Below, piece by piece: positions 1 to 6,002 of a stretch of 6,028 nucleotides of DNA; position 1 is the first letter of the stretch, and every line of letters starts with the position of its first letter. Position numbers and translations under genes: made by a program. Source of the stretch: Ignavibacteria bacterium (GTDB taxonomy: Bacteria > Bacteroidota > Ignavibacteria > Ignavibacteriales > Ignavibacteriaceae); contig JAUSIA010000260.1 in the NCBI GenBank assembly GCA_030648225.1, forward strand, positions 1 through 6,028, given 5' to 3'. The notes under the pieces were generated by a model. It was not told where the DNA came from. It did not search any database and saw only the letters and a list, made by a program, of their open reading frames with translations.

Positions 1-1041
1 ACCTACAGGATTCTCAAACTCTATTGCTTTTGTATCAGGTCTTTCAGAATAAGTAAAAACGTGAAGATATGAAACAGGAAGCTCATTTAAGAAATTATAA
101 GTCTGAAGAAAATCTTCTTCTGTTTCACCAGGGAAACCAACAATAACATCAACACCAATTCCAAGATCAGGTATTTTACTTTTACACTTATAAATAAGTT
201 CAGAATAATCTTCTGCTTTATATCTTCTTCTCATCAGTTTCAGAATTTTAGGGCTACCGCTTTGCAAGGGTATATGAAAATGCTTGCACATTTTTTCATT
301 TTTTGCAGTTAGCTCTATGATTTCATCGGATAAAAGATTAGGTTCCATTGAACTTATCCTTATCCTGAAATCACCATCAATATTAACAAGCTTTAATAAT
401 AAATTGTAAAGATTAGTAGAATAAGATTTTCCATAATCTCCAACGTTAACCCCAGTTAATATTATCTCTTTATAACCTTCCTTAACAAGATTTTTAAATT
501 GATAAATAACATCATCAGGATTCATGCTTCTGCTTAAACCTCTTGCAAGAGGAATTGTGCAGAAGGAACATTTGTAATCGCATCCATCCTGTATTTTAAG
601 GAATGCCCTTGTTCTGCTGTCTGCATCGGTTGAATGGGCAGGACCAAAATCATTTAACTCATCTGTGGGTGAAACAAAAATACATGCAAGATTTCTTTTT
701 TGGAAATTATCTATTAAAGAAAAGAGTTTAAATTTTTCATTGCTGCCAAGAATTACATCTACACCCTTTATATCTGCTATCTCTTTCGGTCTTAGTTGTG
801 CATAGCAACCAGTAACAATAATATAAGCTTCGGGATTTTGCTTAAGCACTTTTCTTACAAGCTGCCTGCAATCCTTTTCGGCATTTTGTGTAACTGTGCA
901 TGTGTTCAGCACATATACATCTGCTTTTTCTTTGAAATCAACAATGCCAAATCCGTTTCTGAGAAATTCATTACCGATTGTTGATGTTTCTGAGAAATTT
1001 AATTTACATCCTAATGTATGTAATGCTACTGTTTGTGCCAT
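1..1041 (-). CDS. mtaB: tRNA t6A37 methylthiotransferase MtaB, 3' end cut by window edge
   Basis: Radical-SAM methylthiotransferase that would convert t6A to ms2t6A at position 37 of ANN-decoding tRNAs, in the cytoplasm. The first 347 residues are visible. The N-terminal MTTase domain carries the auxiliary [4Fe-4S] cysteines C12 (in TLGCKLN), C48 (NTCTV) and C79 (TGCYA). The radical-SAM CxxxCxxC motif is C154/C158/C161, followed by TIPLARG. HIPLQSGS (about 256-263) and GVDVIVGFPGE (about 296-306) are also typical. The TLGCKLNFSET opening fits MtaB rather than MiaB (GCQMN) or RimO (GCPKN). Family members are about 430-450 residues, so roughly 90 C-terminal residues, including any TRAM domain, lie outside the window. 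The ATG at 1041 gives the expected N-terminus; only a weak purine stretch (AAAGAGA) precedes it. It lies 74 nt downstream of rpsA, with a palindrome between them. The subfamily is assigned from motifs only. Confidence 0.93.
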   Translation of the reverse strand, partial: MAQTVALHTLGCKLNFSETSTIGNEFLRNGFGIVDFKEKADVYVLNTCTVTQNAEKDCRQLVRKVLKQNPEAYIIVTGCYAQLRPKEIADIKGVDVILGSNEKFKLFSLIDNFQKRNLACIFVSPTDELNDFGPAHSTDADSRTRAFLKIQDGCDYKCSFCTIPLARGLSRSMNPDDVIYQFKNLVKEGYKEIILTGVNVGDYGKSYSTNLYNLLLKLVNIDGDFRIRISSMEPNLLSDEIIELTAKNEKMCKHFHIPLQSGSPKILKLMRRRYKAEDYSELIYKCKSKIPDLGIGVDVIVGFPGETEEDFLQTYNFLNELPVSYLHVFTYSERPDTKAIEFENPVG

Positions 1042-1058
1042 TCTCTTTAAAACTTTAA

Positions 1059-1087
1059 GAGCGATTCCGATAAAATCGGGACCGCTC
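1059..1087. repeat. 29-nt imperfect palindrome between rpsA and mtaB
   Basis: Two 13-nt arms, GAGCGATTCCGAT and ATCGGGACCGCTC on the plus strand, flank an AAA loop. Eleven of 13 positions are Watson-Crick. As minus-strand RNA the remaining two are one G-U wobble and one C-A mismatch. It is GC-rich against its surroundings. On the minus strand it is followed by UUAAAGUUUUAAAG rather than a clean U-run, so it is a poor classical terminator. It could be an attenuating hairpin between rpsA and mtaB, or a dispersed REP-like palindrome. The distinction cannot be made from one copy. Confidence 0.75.
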
Positions 1088-1115
1088 CTAATTTAAATGA
1101 TTTTCATAAAAGATT

Positions 1116-2933
1116 TTATTTTTTCTCAGTTGATTGCTGAGAAATTTCTTCCGGTACTTCAAAGATTGGAAATTCGGAAGTATCAATTGCAGTTGTTTCA
1201 GTATTCTTTATATCCTGAATTGTTACTTTCTCTAATTTGTGAGAATCAATATAGCTTTGAATCTCTTCTTCCGATTTTTCTTTTAATGCAGCAATAGCAC
1301 TAAGAACAATCTTCTTATTTTCCTTGTCGAATTCGATTACCTTCAAAGGTATTTCAGAATCAATAGGGAAGTGGTTTGCAACATTCTTAATTTTTGAAGT
1401 TGAGAGTTGTGTTGTTGGAACAAAACCGTCAACATTTTCAGGTAATTCTGCAATAAGACCTTTCTCAATAATCCTTACAATCTTACCTTGAGCAAATGCT
1501 CCAACAGAATATTTCCTCTCAAATTTATCCCATGGATTTTCTTCAACCTGCTTATGTCCGAGAGAAATTTTTCTCTGGTCAACATCAACACTAAGAACAA
1601 TAACATCAAGCCTTTCACCTTTCTTAACAACTTCACCGGGATGCCTGATCTTCTTTGTCCATGAAAGATCTGATATATGAACAAGTCCATCTACTCCTGG
1701 CTCAAGTTCAACAAACACACCAAAGTTTGTTAAGTTACGTGCACTACCCTGATGCCTTGATCCTACAGGATATTTCTGCATTAATGATTGCCATGGATCC
1801 GGTTCAAGCTGCTTTATTCCAAGTGAAATCTTTTTATCTTCTTTATCAAGACTAAGGATAACAGCTTCAATAATTTGCCCCATAGCAACAACCTGTGAAG
1901 GGTGTTTTATATGCTGTGTCCAGCTCATTTCGGAATTGTGTATTAAACCTTCAATACCTTTTTCAATTTCGATGAATGCACCGTAATCCGTAAGAGATAC
2001 AACACGTCCTGAAACTTTATCTCCGATTTTATATTTCTCCCCAATTTTTTCCCATGGATGAGGCTGAAGCTTTTTAAGGCTTAAAGAAATTCTCTTCTTC
2101 TCTTCATCGAAATCAGTAACGACAACTTTTATTGTTTCATCAAGCTTAACAACTTCATTAGGATGATTTATTCTTCCCCAGCTTAAGTCTGTAATATGAA
2201 TAAGACCATCAACTCCGCCAAGATCTACGAATACACCAAAATCTGTAATTGCTTTAACAGTACCTTCAAGTATTTGACCTTTCTCAAGACTCTCGAGAAT
2301 AGCATTTCTCTGATCTGAAATTTCTTCTTCAACAAGCACTTTATGTGAAACGACTACATTCTCTGTGGGGATATTTACTTTTACAACTTTGAAGTCCATT
2401 GTCTGTCCGACAAAAGCATCAAAATCACGGATAGGGCGAATATCAATTTGTGAACCGGGAAGAAAAGCTTCCATACCCATTAAATCCACAACCATTCCAC
2501 CTTTAATTCTCTTAACAATCTTACCCTCTATAATTTCACCTGTCTCGTGTGCTCTAAGAACTTTATCCCATATTCTCAGAAAATCGGCTCTTGTTTTACT
2601 TAGAACCAAGTTTCCTTCCTGATCTTCAACACTCTCAAGAACTACATCAACTTCCTGTCCGATATTAACTTCCCGGTTACTAAATTCGTTTAACGAAACG
2701 GAACCTTCAGATTTAAATCCAACATCAAGAATTACATTATCACCCTGGATTCTAACAACTTTACCTTTAACAATTTCACCCTCTTTAACATCTTTAAAAG
2801 ATTCGGAATAAAGCCTGGCAAGAGTTAGAAATTCTTCCTGTGAATATTCTTCATTCTGAAATTTATTTTTAGCTTTTTCATAATCATTCGCTGTCACTTG
2901 ATTAGTATTCGTTTCTTTAACTTCTTTGGACAT
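1116..2933 (-). CDS. rpsA: 30S ribosomal protein bS1, six S1 domains
   Basis: Ribosomal protein bS1 binds single-stranded, A/U-rich mRNA leaders and helps load and unfold mRNA on the 30S subunit. The 605 residues contain six S1/OB-fold repeats at about 47-115, 131-199, 216-287, 301-374, 388-461 and 475-547. This is the same domain number as the E. coli protein (557 residues). Repeats 3-5 are the most canonical, with DFGVFVDLGGVDGLIHITDLSW (about 231-252), DYGAFIEIEKGIEGLIHNSEMSW and NFGVFVELEPGVDGLVHISDLSW; each ends with KISLG/ISLSL-type strands. An acidic, charged N-terminal stretch (1-46) precedes repeat 1, and a Glu/Thr-rich tail (about 550-605) follows repeat 6. The start is fixed by a strong AGGAGG located 4 nt upstream, the only strong Shine-Dalgarno in the window. 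The gene follows cmk by 107 nt, a common bacterial pairing, and is probably also transcribed from the promoter ahead of cmk. Confidence 0.97.
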   Translation of the reverse strand: MSKEVKETNTNQVTANDYEKAKNKFQNEEYSQEEFLTLARLYSESFKDVKEGEIVKGKVVRIQGDNVILDVGFKSEGSVSLNEFSNREVNIGQEVDVVLESVEDQEGNLVLSKTRADFLRIWDKVLRAHETGEIIEGKIVKRIKGGMVVDLMGMEAFLPGSQIDIRPIRDFDAFVGQTMDFKVVKVNIPTENVVVSHKVLVEEEISDQRNAILESLEKGQILEGTVKAITDFGVFVDLGGVDGLIHITDLSWGRINHPNEVVKLDETIKVVVTDFDEEKKRISLSLKKLQPHPWEKIGEKYKIGDKVSGRVVSLTDYGAFIEIEKGIEGLIHNSEMSWTQHIKHPSQVVAMGQIIEAVILSLDKEDKKISLGIKQLEPDPWQSLMQKYPVGSRHQGSARNLTNFGVFVELEPGVDGLVHISDLSWTKKIRHPGEVVKKGERLDVIVLSVDVDQRKISLGHKQVEENPWDKFERKYSVGAFAQGKIVRIIEKGLIAELPENVDGFVPTTQLSTSKIKNVANHFPIDSEIPLKVIEFDKENKKIVLSAIAALKEKSEEEIQSYIDSHKLEKVTIQDIKNTETTAIDTSEFPIFEVPEEISQQSTEKK

Positions 2934-2937
2934 TCAT

Positions 2938-2943
2938 CCTCCT
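2938..2943 (-). promoter_or_regulatory. Strong Shine-Dalgarno of rpsA
   Basis: The minus strand reads AGGAGG, then ATGA, then the rpsA ATG. The spacing is 4 nt, slightly short. No comparable SD lies in front of msrC, dnaX, cmk or mtaB. It decides the rpsA start at 2933; the overlapping ATG four nt upstream is out of frame and too close to the SD. Confidence 0.85.
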
Positions 2944-2973
2944 GAACTATTTATTTGTTCTCTGATGCTTTTT

Positions 2974-2997
2974 CAAAAAACCAAAAAAGAAAAAACC
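2974..2997 (-). promoter_or_regulatory. U-rich tract in the rpsA leader
   Basis: In the 107 nt between cmk and rpsA the minus strand carries three runs of six T, separated by C and GG, ending about 40 nt before the rpsA start. U-rich single-stranded RNA is the known preference of S1, so the tract is a plausible binding site for autoregulation or for efficient 30S recruitment. No stable GC-rich hairpin precedes it, so it does not look like an intrinsic terminator. Its existence is seen directly; its function is inferred. Confidence 0.4.
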
Positions 2998-3040
2998 TCA
3001 GAAATTATTTTAGTTTAACATTAGTTATTTATTTGGTTTT

Positions 3041-3739
3041 TCAGCTTATTTTTATTGAAATTCCTTTTTTATCTGCCGCTTTTTTAATTTCTTCAAGAAT
3101 TATATTTACCTGTTCTTCAATAGAAACTTCTGAAGTATTTACCACAACAGCGCTATCTGCAATTATTAACGGACTAATTTCACGACCCGAATCTATTTCA
3201 TCTCTGCTCAATAAATTTTTTTTAACATCCTCAAGAGTTACGTTAATACCTTTTTCTGAATACTCTTTTTTTCTTCTCTTTGCTCTTTCATCAATTGAAG
3301 CAGTCATAAAAATCTTCACATCAGCATTTGGAAAAACAACTGTTCCAATATCTCTTCCTTCCATAACAACTCCACGGTTACCGCTTCCCATCTCTCTTTG
3401 CTTTTGCACCAGTATTTTCCTTACAGTTTCAATTTTGCTTATTTCACTCACACGAGCATTTATTTCAGGCATTCTTATATCTTCTGTAATCTCTTTCCCA
3501 TCTGCAAAAACTTTTGTTCTGCCCTCACCAAAGTCAAGTTTAAGATCAGTTTTTTCAGCTAATCTTATTATATCTTCTTTATTATTAAAATTTTTTTTTA
3601 TCGCCAAATAAGTTATTGCCCGGTACATAGCACCTGTATCAATATAAAGGTAACCTAGTTTTTGAGCCACTAATATCGCTGAAGTACTTTTTCCGGAACC
3701 AGCAGGACCATCAATAGCTACGATTAACTTTTGAGGCAT
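3041..3739 (-). CDS. cmk: Cytidylate kinase
   Basis: Phosphorylates CMP and dCMP with ATP to CDP and dCDP in pyrimidine salvage and recycling, in the cytoplasm. The 232 residues carry the P-loop GPAGSGKST (11-19), the DTGAMYRA motif (34-41), RMPEINARVSEIS in the NMP-binding insert (89-101), EGRDIGTVVFP (127-137), the lid region DERAKRRKKEY (150-160) and RDEIDSGREISPL (179-191). Length and motif order are normal for bacterial CMK (about 220-230 residues). The ATG at 3739 gives the usual short lead into the first strand (KLIVAIDGP). There is no Shine-Dalgarno. A Bacteroidota-type promoter ends only about 6 nt upstream, which would make the mRNA nearly leaderless. It is followed by rpsA, a widely conserved pairing. 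A run of nine A lies in codons 47-50; slippage there would truncate the enzyme in either direction. Confidence 0.97.
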   Translation of the reverse strand: MPQKLIVAIDGPAGSGKSTSAILVAQKLGYLYIDTGAMYRAITYLAIKKNFNNKEDIIRLAEKTDLKLDFGEGRTKVFADGKEITEDIRMPEINARVSEISKIETVRKILVQKQREMGSGNRGVVMEGRDIGTVVFPNADVKIFMTASIDERAKRRKKEYSEKGINVTLEDVKKNLLSRDEIDSGREISPLIIADSAVVVNTSEVSIEEQVNIILEEIKKAADKKGISIKIS

Positions 3740-3745
3740 AGACTA

Positions 3746-3776
3746 CAAAAATAGGCATTATTCTTTATTTTTCAAA
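3746..3776 (-). promoter_or_regulatory. Bacteroidota-type promoter ahead of cmk-rpsA
   Basis: The minus strand shows TTTG (3773-3776) as a -33 box, a 19-nt spacer, then TATTTTTG (3746-3753), an exact match to the TAnnTTTG -7 consensus of Bacteroidota primary sigma factors. It lies in the 77-nt gap after dnaX. The predicted transcription start is within a few nt of the cmk ATG at 3739. The surrounding DNA is AT-rich, so a chance match is possible, but both boxes and the spacing agree. Confidence 0.55.
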
Positions 3777-3816
3777 AAATTTAAGGTCTTAAAAGATAGG
3801 TTAAAAGAGAGGAAAA

Positions 3817-5490
3817 TCAGCTTAATTCCTCTCCGCCAAGCTCATTAATAATGAGATCAACGTATTGATCTTCTGTATTTACTCTTTCATTTGTATCAGA
3901 GATAATTTTGATTTCGGAAGGTTCTTTTTTAGTGTGTTTTATATCATTTCTTTCAACAGCTTTGAACTGAAGCTTTTTACCAAAATACTCGTGTGCTTTT
4001 TTTGTCAGATAGTCAAGATTAATATTGAATGATTTTATTTCTTCATCATTAGTGAATTGCAGACTTATTTTATTTCCTGAAAAATCTATAGGCTGAGAGG
4101 CTGCAAAAAAATGCCCAAGTGTAAATTTCTTTTCTTCAGAAACAAGATCGGCAAATCCTTTCCATTTTTTTATTATTGAATCGAGATCACCTGTTGGTTC
4201 TGCAGTTAAGAAAGTTTGTTCAGGTTCCCTGAGAGGGTCTTTATAAGAAACAGTTCTGTTTTTATCAAAGAATTTATTTTCAGGATTTACCTGGTAATTT
4301 TTTTTTTCTGCTTTCTCTTTTGAAGAAGGTAACTCAATATTTCCGTTGTTAAGATTTTCGATCAACTCGGAAATTGTAGATGTTCTTTCCAACCCTACAA
4401 GATGACAAAGTGCTATTTCAATTTTTAATTTCTGGTTTTGGGAGTAACGTAATTCCTGTCCGGTTTTATTTAAATGATTAAGCAGCCTGAGAATATCTCC
4501 TTCAGAGAATTTGCCGATGTAATCCAAATATTTCTTTTTAAATACTTCTGCAGATTCAATGCTTTTAGTACTTTCGGTAATAATAACAGTCATTATATTT
4601 CTGAAATGTTCAATCAGTCCATCCATAAAATCTGTGAAGTTCCAGCCATTCTTGTAAACTACATCCGTTGCCTCAAAAACAGATTTAAAATTTTTATCCA
4701 GTACAGCATTGGAAATCAGGAAGTAAACTTCATCATCAATAAGATTTAAAATTTTACTAACCGTTGTTGAATCAATCTTACCTGCCCGTCCGTCAGGCGG
4801 GTTTCCGCAAAAAGATACAACCTGGTCAAAATAACTTTCAGCATCTCTCAAAGCTCCGTCTGCTTTGCGGGCAATTAGCGTAAGAGTTTTATCATCAATC
4901 TCTATCTTTTCACTATCAGCAATTTTGTTTAGGAGAGATTTGATTGTATCCATTTCAATTCTTCTGAAATCAAATCTCTGGCATCTTGAAATTATGGTAA
5001 GAGGAACTTTGTGAACATCAGTTGTTGCAAAAATAAAAATTGTTTGTGAAGGAGGTTCCTCCAATGTTTTAAGAAAAGCATTAAAAGATTCCTTTGTTAA
5101 CATATGAACTTCATCAATAATATATACTTTATATTTCCCTTTTATTGGTGGGTATTTAACAGATTCACGCAGAGTTCTCATTTCATCAATACCTCTGTTT
5201 GAAGCAGCGTCAATTTCAATTATATCAAAAAGCTGGCCTGCTTTGATAGCTTTGCACATCTCACATTCATTACAGGGTTCATAATTAACCGGGTTAAGGC
5301 AGTTTAATGTTTTTGCAAGTATTCTGGCAGTTGTAGTTTTACCAACTCCTCTTGGCCCGGTAAACAAATAGGCATGAGCAATTCGTCCATCTTTAATAGC
5401 GTTTTTTAGAGTTGTTGTTATATGCTCCTGCCCAACAACTTCTGAAAATTTCTGAGGACGCCATTTTCTGGCGGTTACTACATAAGACAT
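3817..5490 (-). CDS. dnaX: DNA polymerase III subunit tau (and possibly gamma)
   Basis: Clamp-loader ATPase subunit of the replisome. The 557 residues begin with the AAA+ core: Walker A GPRGVGKT (45-52), zinc-binding C64, C73, C76 and C79, Walker B and following residues IIDEVH (124-129), SRC arginine finger (168-170), and sensor 2 GALRDAES (212-219). The domain III collar spans about 245-370. A variable linker (about 370-430) follows, then the tau-specific part: a small folded domain (about 434-512) and a tail ending LGGEELS, which resembles the conserved DnaX C-terminus of many bacteria. Start MSYVVTARKWRPQKF is canonical; there is no Shine-Dalgarno, and the msrC stop is 17 nt upstream. Two oddities: residues 231-237 (PPDGRAG) are encoded by a 21-bp GC-rich palindrome that looks inserted, and codons 395-398 contain an A10 run in the linker whose alternative frames stop at once. 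Neither a ybaB nor a recR gene follows, unlike in many genomes. Confidence 0.97.
   Translation of the reverse strand: MSYVVTARKWRPQKFSEVVGQEHITTTLKNAIKDGRIAHAYLFTGPRGVGKTTTARILAKTLNCLNPVNYEPCNECEMCKAIKAGQLFDIIEIDAASNRGIDEMRTLRESVKYPPIKGKYKVYIIDEVHMLTKESFNAFLKTLEEPPSQTIFIFATTDVHKVPLTIISRCQRFDFRRIEMDTIKSLLNKIADSEKIEIDDKTLTLIARKADGALRDAESYFDQVVSFCGNPPDGRAGKIDSTTVSKILNLIDDEVYFLISNAVLDKNFKSVFEATDVVYKNGWNFTDFMDGLIEHFRNIMTVIITESTKSIESAEVFKKKYLDYIGKFSEGDILRLLNHLNKTGQELRYSQNQKLKIEIALCHLVGLERTSTISELIENLNNGNIELPSSKEKAEKKNYQVNPENKFFDKNRTVSYKDPLREPEQTFLTAEPTGDLDSIIKKWKGFADLVSEEKKFTLGHFFAASQPIDFSGNKISLQFTNDEEIKSFNINLDYLTKKAHEYFGKKLQFKAVERNDIKHTKKEPSEIKIISDTNERVNTEDQYVDLIINELGGEELS
4298..4307 (-). other. 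Candidate slippage/frameshift site in dnaX (A10 run)
   Basis: Codons 395-398 read GAA AAA AAA AAT, giving ten consecutive A on the coding strand inside the linker between domain III and the tau-specific C-terminus. A -1 ribosomal shift or insertion of one A leads to K-L-P-G-K-S and a TGA at 4280-4282, for a product of about 403 residues. Loss of one A leads to I-T-R and a TAA at 4287-4289, for about 400 residues. Both products would equal a gamma subunit. Known parallels are ribosomal frameshifting on an A-rich site in E. coli dnaX and transcriptional slippage on an A run in Thermus dnaX. A purine tract (AAAGAGAAAG, 4311-4320) lies 3 nt upstream; downstream there is only a very weak hairpin. 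Confidence 0.5.
4781..4801. repeat. 21-bp GC-rich palindrome apparently inserted in dnaX
   Basis: On the coding strand the arms CCCGCCTG and CGGGCAGG flank the 5-nt loop ACGGA. Six of eight arm positions are Watson-Crick, one is a G-U wobble and one is a mismatch. Seventeen of 21 bases are G or C, in a gene that is mostly A and T. It encodes PPDGRAG (231-237). Removing it leaves FCGN-KIDSTTVSKIL, which reads as the ordinary sequence at this place in DnaX. This suggests in-frame insertion of a short dispersed palindromic element, analogous to Rickettsia palindromic elements in genes. Only one copy is visible here, so the repeat status is inferred. Confidence 0.55.
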
Positions 5491-5507
5491 AGATTTGATG
5501 ATATTTA

Positions 5508-6002
5508 TTAACTAATAATTTCTGTTGTAAGAAACTTACAGATTTCTTCTAAATATTTCTTATCAGTTTCATTAAAAGAATTTAATTCATTGCTGTCAAG
5601 ATCAAGAACGCCAAACAGGTTTCCATCTTTTTTAATTAAAGGAATAACAATTTCTGATTTTGAATCAGGGTCGCAATAAATATGACCCGGGAACTGGCTC
5701 ACATCCGGGACAATTATTGTTTCTCTTTTTTCTGCTGCAGCTCCGCAAACACCTTTGCCCATTTTTATTATTGAGCACGCAACCTTACCCTGGAAAGGAC
5801 CAAGATAAAGTTCTTTTCCATTATAAAAATAGAAGCCAACCCAGCTTATTTTTTCAAAAGTCTGTTTTAATACAGCAGTACAATTTGCTAAATTGGAAAC
5901 TAATTCATCAGAAGGGGAGAGAAGGCTTTTTAGCTGAGGGATAAGATTTTTATACTGCTCTTCAAGAGAAAGATCTTTATCAACTAAAATAGTTTCTGCC
6001 AT
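5508..6002 (-). CDS. msrC: Free methionine-R-sulfoxide reductase (GAF domain)
   Basis: Reduces free L-methionine-R-sulfoxide to methionine, a cytoplasmic antioxidant repair reaction recycled by thioredoxin-type reductants. The 164 residues form a single GAF domain, the normal size for the family (E. coli MsrC/YebR is about 165). The three family cysteines are present as C76 (VACS), C86 (GVCGAAAE) and C110 (HIYCDPDSKSEIVIPL). Their spacing of 10 and 24 residues matches C84, C94 and C118 of the E. coli enzyme. WVGFYFY (54-60), LGPFQGK (67-73) and GVLDLDS (131-137) are also family hallmarks. The ATG at 6002 is preceded directly by an in-frame TAA, so no longer start is possible. Upstream is a purine-rich stretch without a true Shine-Dalgarno. 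dnaX begins 17 nt after the stop, so the two are likely co-transcribed; a functional link to the clamp loader is not implied. Confidence 0.95.
   Translation of the reverse strand: MAETILVDKDLSLEEQYKNLIPQLKSLLSPSDELVSNLANCTAVLKQTFEKISWVGFYFYNGKELYLGPFQGKVACSIIKMGKGVCGAAAEKRETIIVPDVSQFPGHIYCDPDSKSEIVIPLIKKDGNLFGVLDLDSNELNSFNETDKKYLEEICKFLTTEIIS

Noticed and set aside
1125..1141. Small inverted repeat CTCAG/CTGAG in the last codons of rpsA
   Set aside because: Five-bp stem followed by A, not U, on the transcribed strand. It lies inside the coding tail and is expected by chance.
1475..1690. Second minus-strand frame within rpsA
   Set aside because: It is an out-of-frame reading of S1 repeats 5 and 6 with no start signal or recognisable motif.
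2955..3611. 218-codon plus-strand open frame with hydrophobic, Ser/Leu/Phe-rich translation
   Set aside because: It lies almost wholly antisense to the unmistakable cmk gene. Its composition is what an AT-rich antisense frame gives, and I recognise no motif in it.
3780..3793. Palindrome TTTAAGGTCTTAAA after dnaX followed by U-rich RNA on the minus strand
   Set aside because: The 6-bp stem is nearly all A-U with a 2-nt loop, too weak to call a terminator, and it sits right beside the predicted cmk promoter.
4291..4307. Plus-strand hairpin followed by T10, resembling an intrinsic terminator inside dnaX
   Set aside because: The stem is only 4-5 A/T-rich pairs with a minimal loop. No plus-strand gene ends here, and the T-run is simply the complement of the coding A10 run.
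5686..5714. Two CCCGGG/CCGGGA-like motifs in msrC that resemble a repeat
   Set aside because: They encode conserved residues (VPDVSQFPGH) of the enzyme, and the similarity is short.
5660..5944. 94-codon plus-strand open frame antisense to msrC
   Set aside because: It overlaps a clearly conserved enzyme with all catalytic cysteines, and its translation has no recognisable features.
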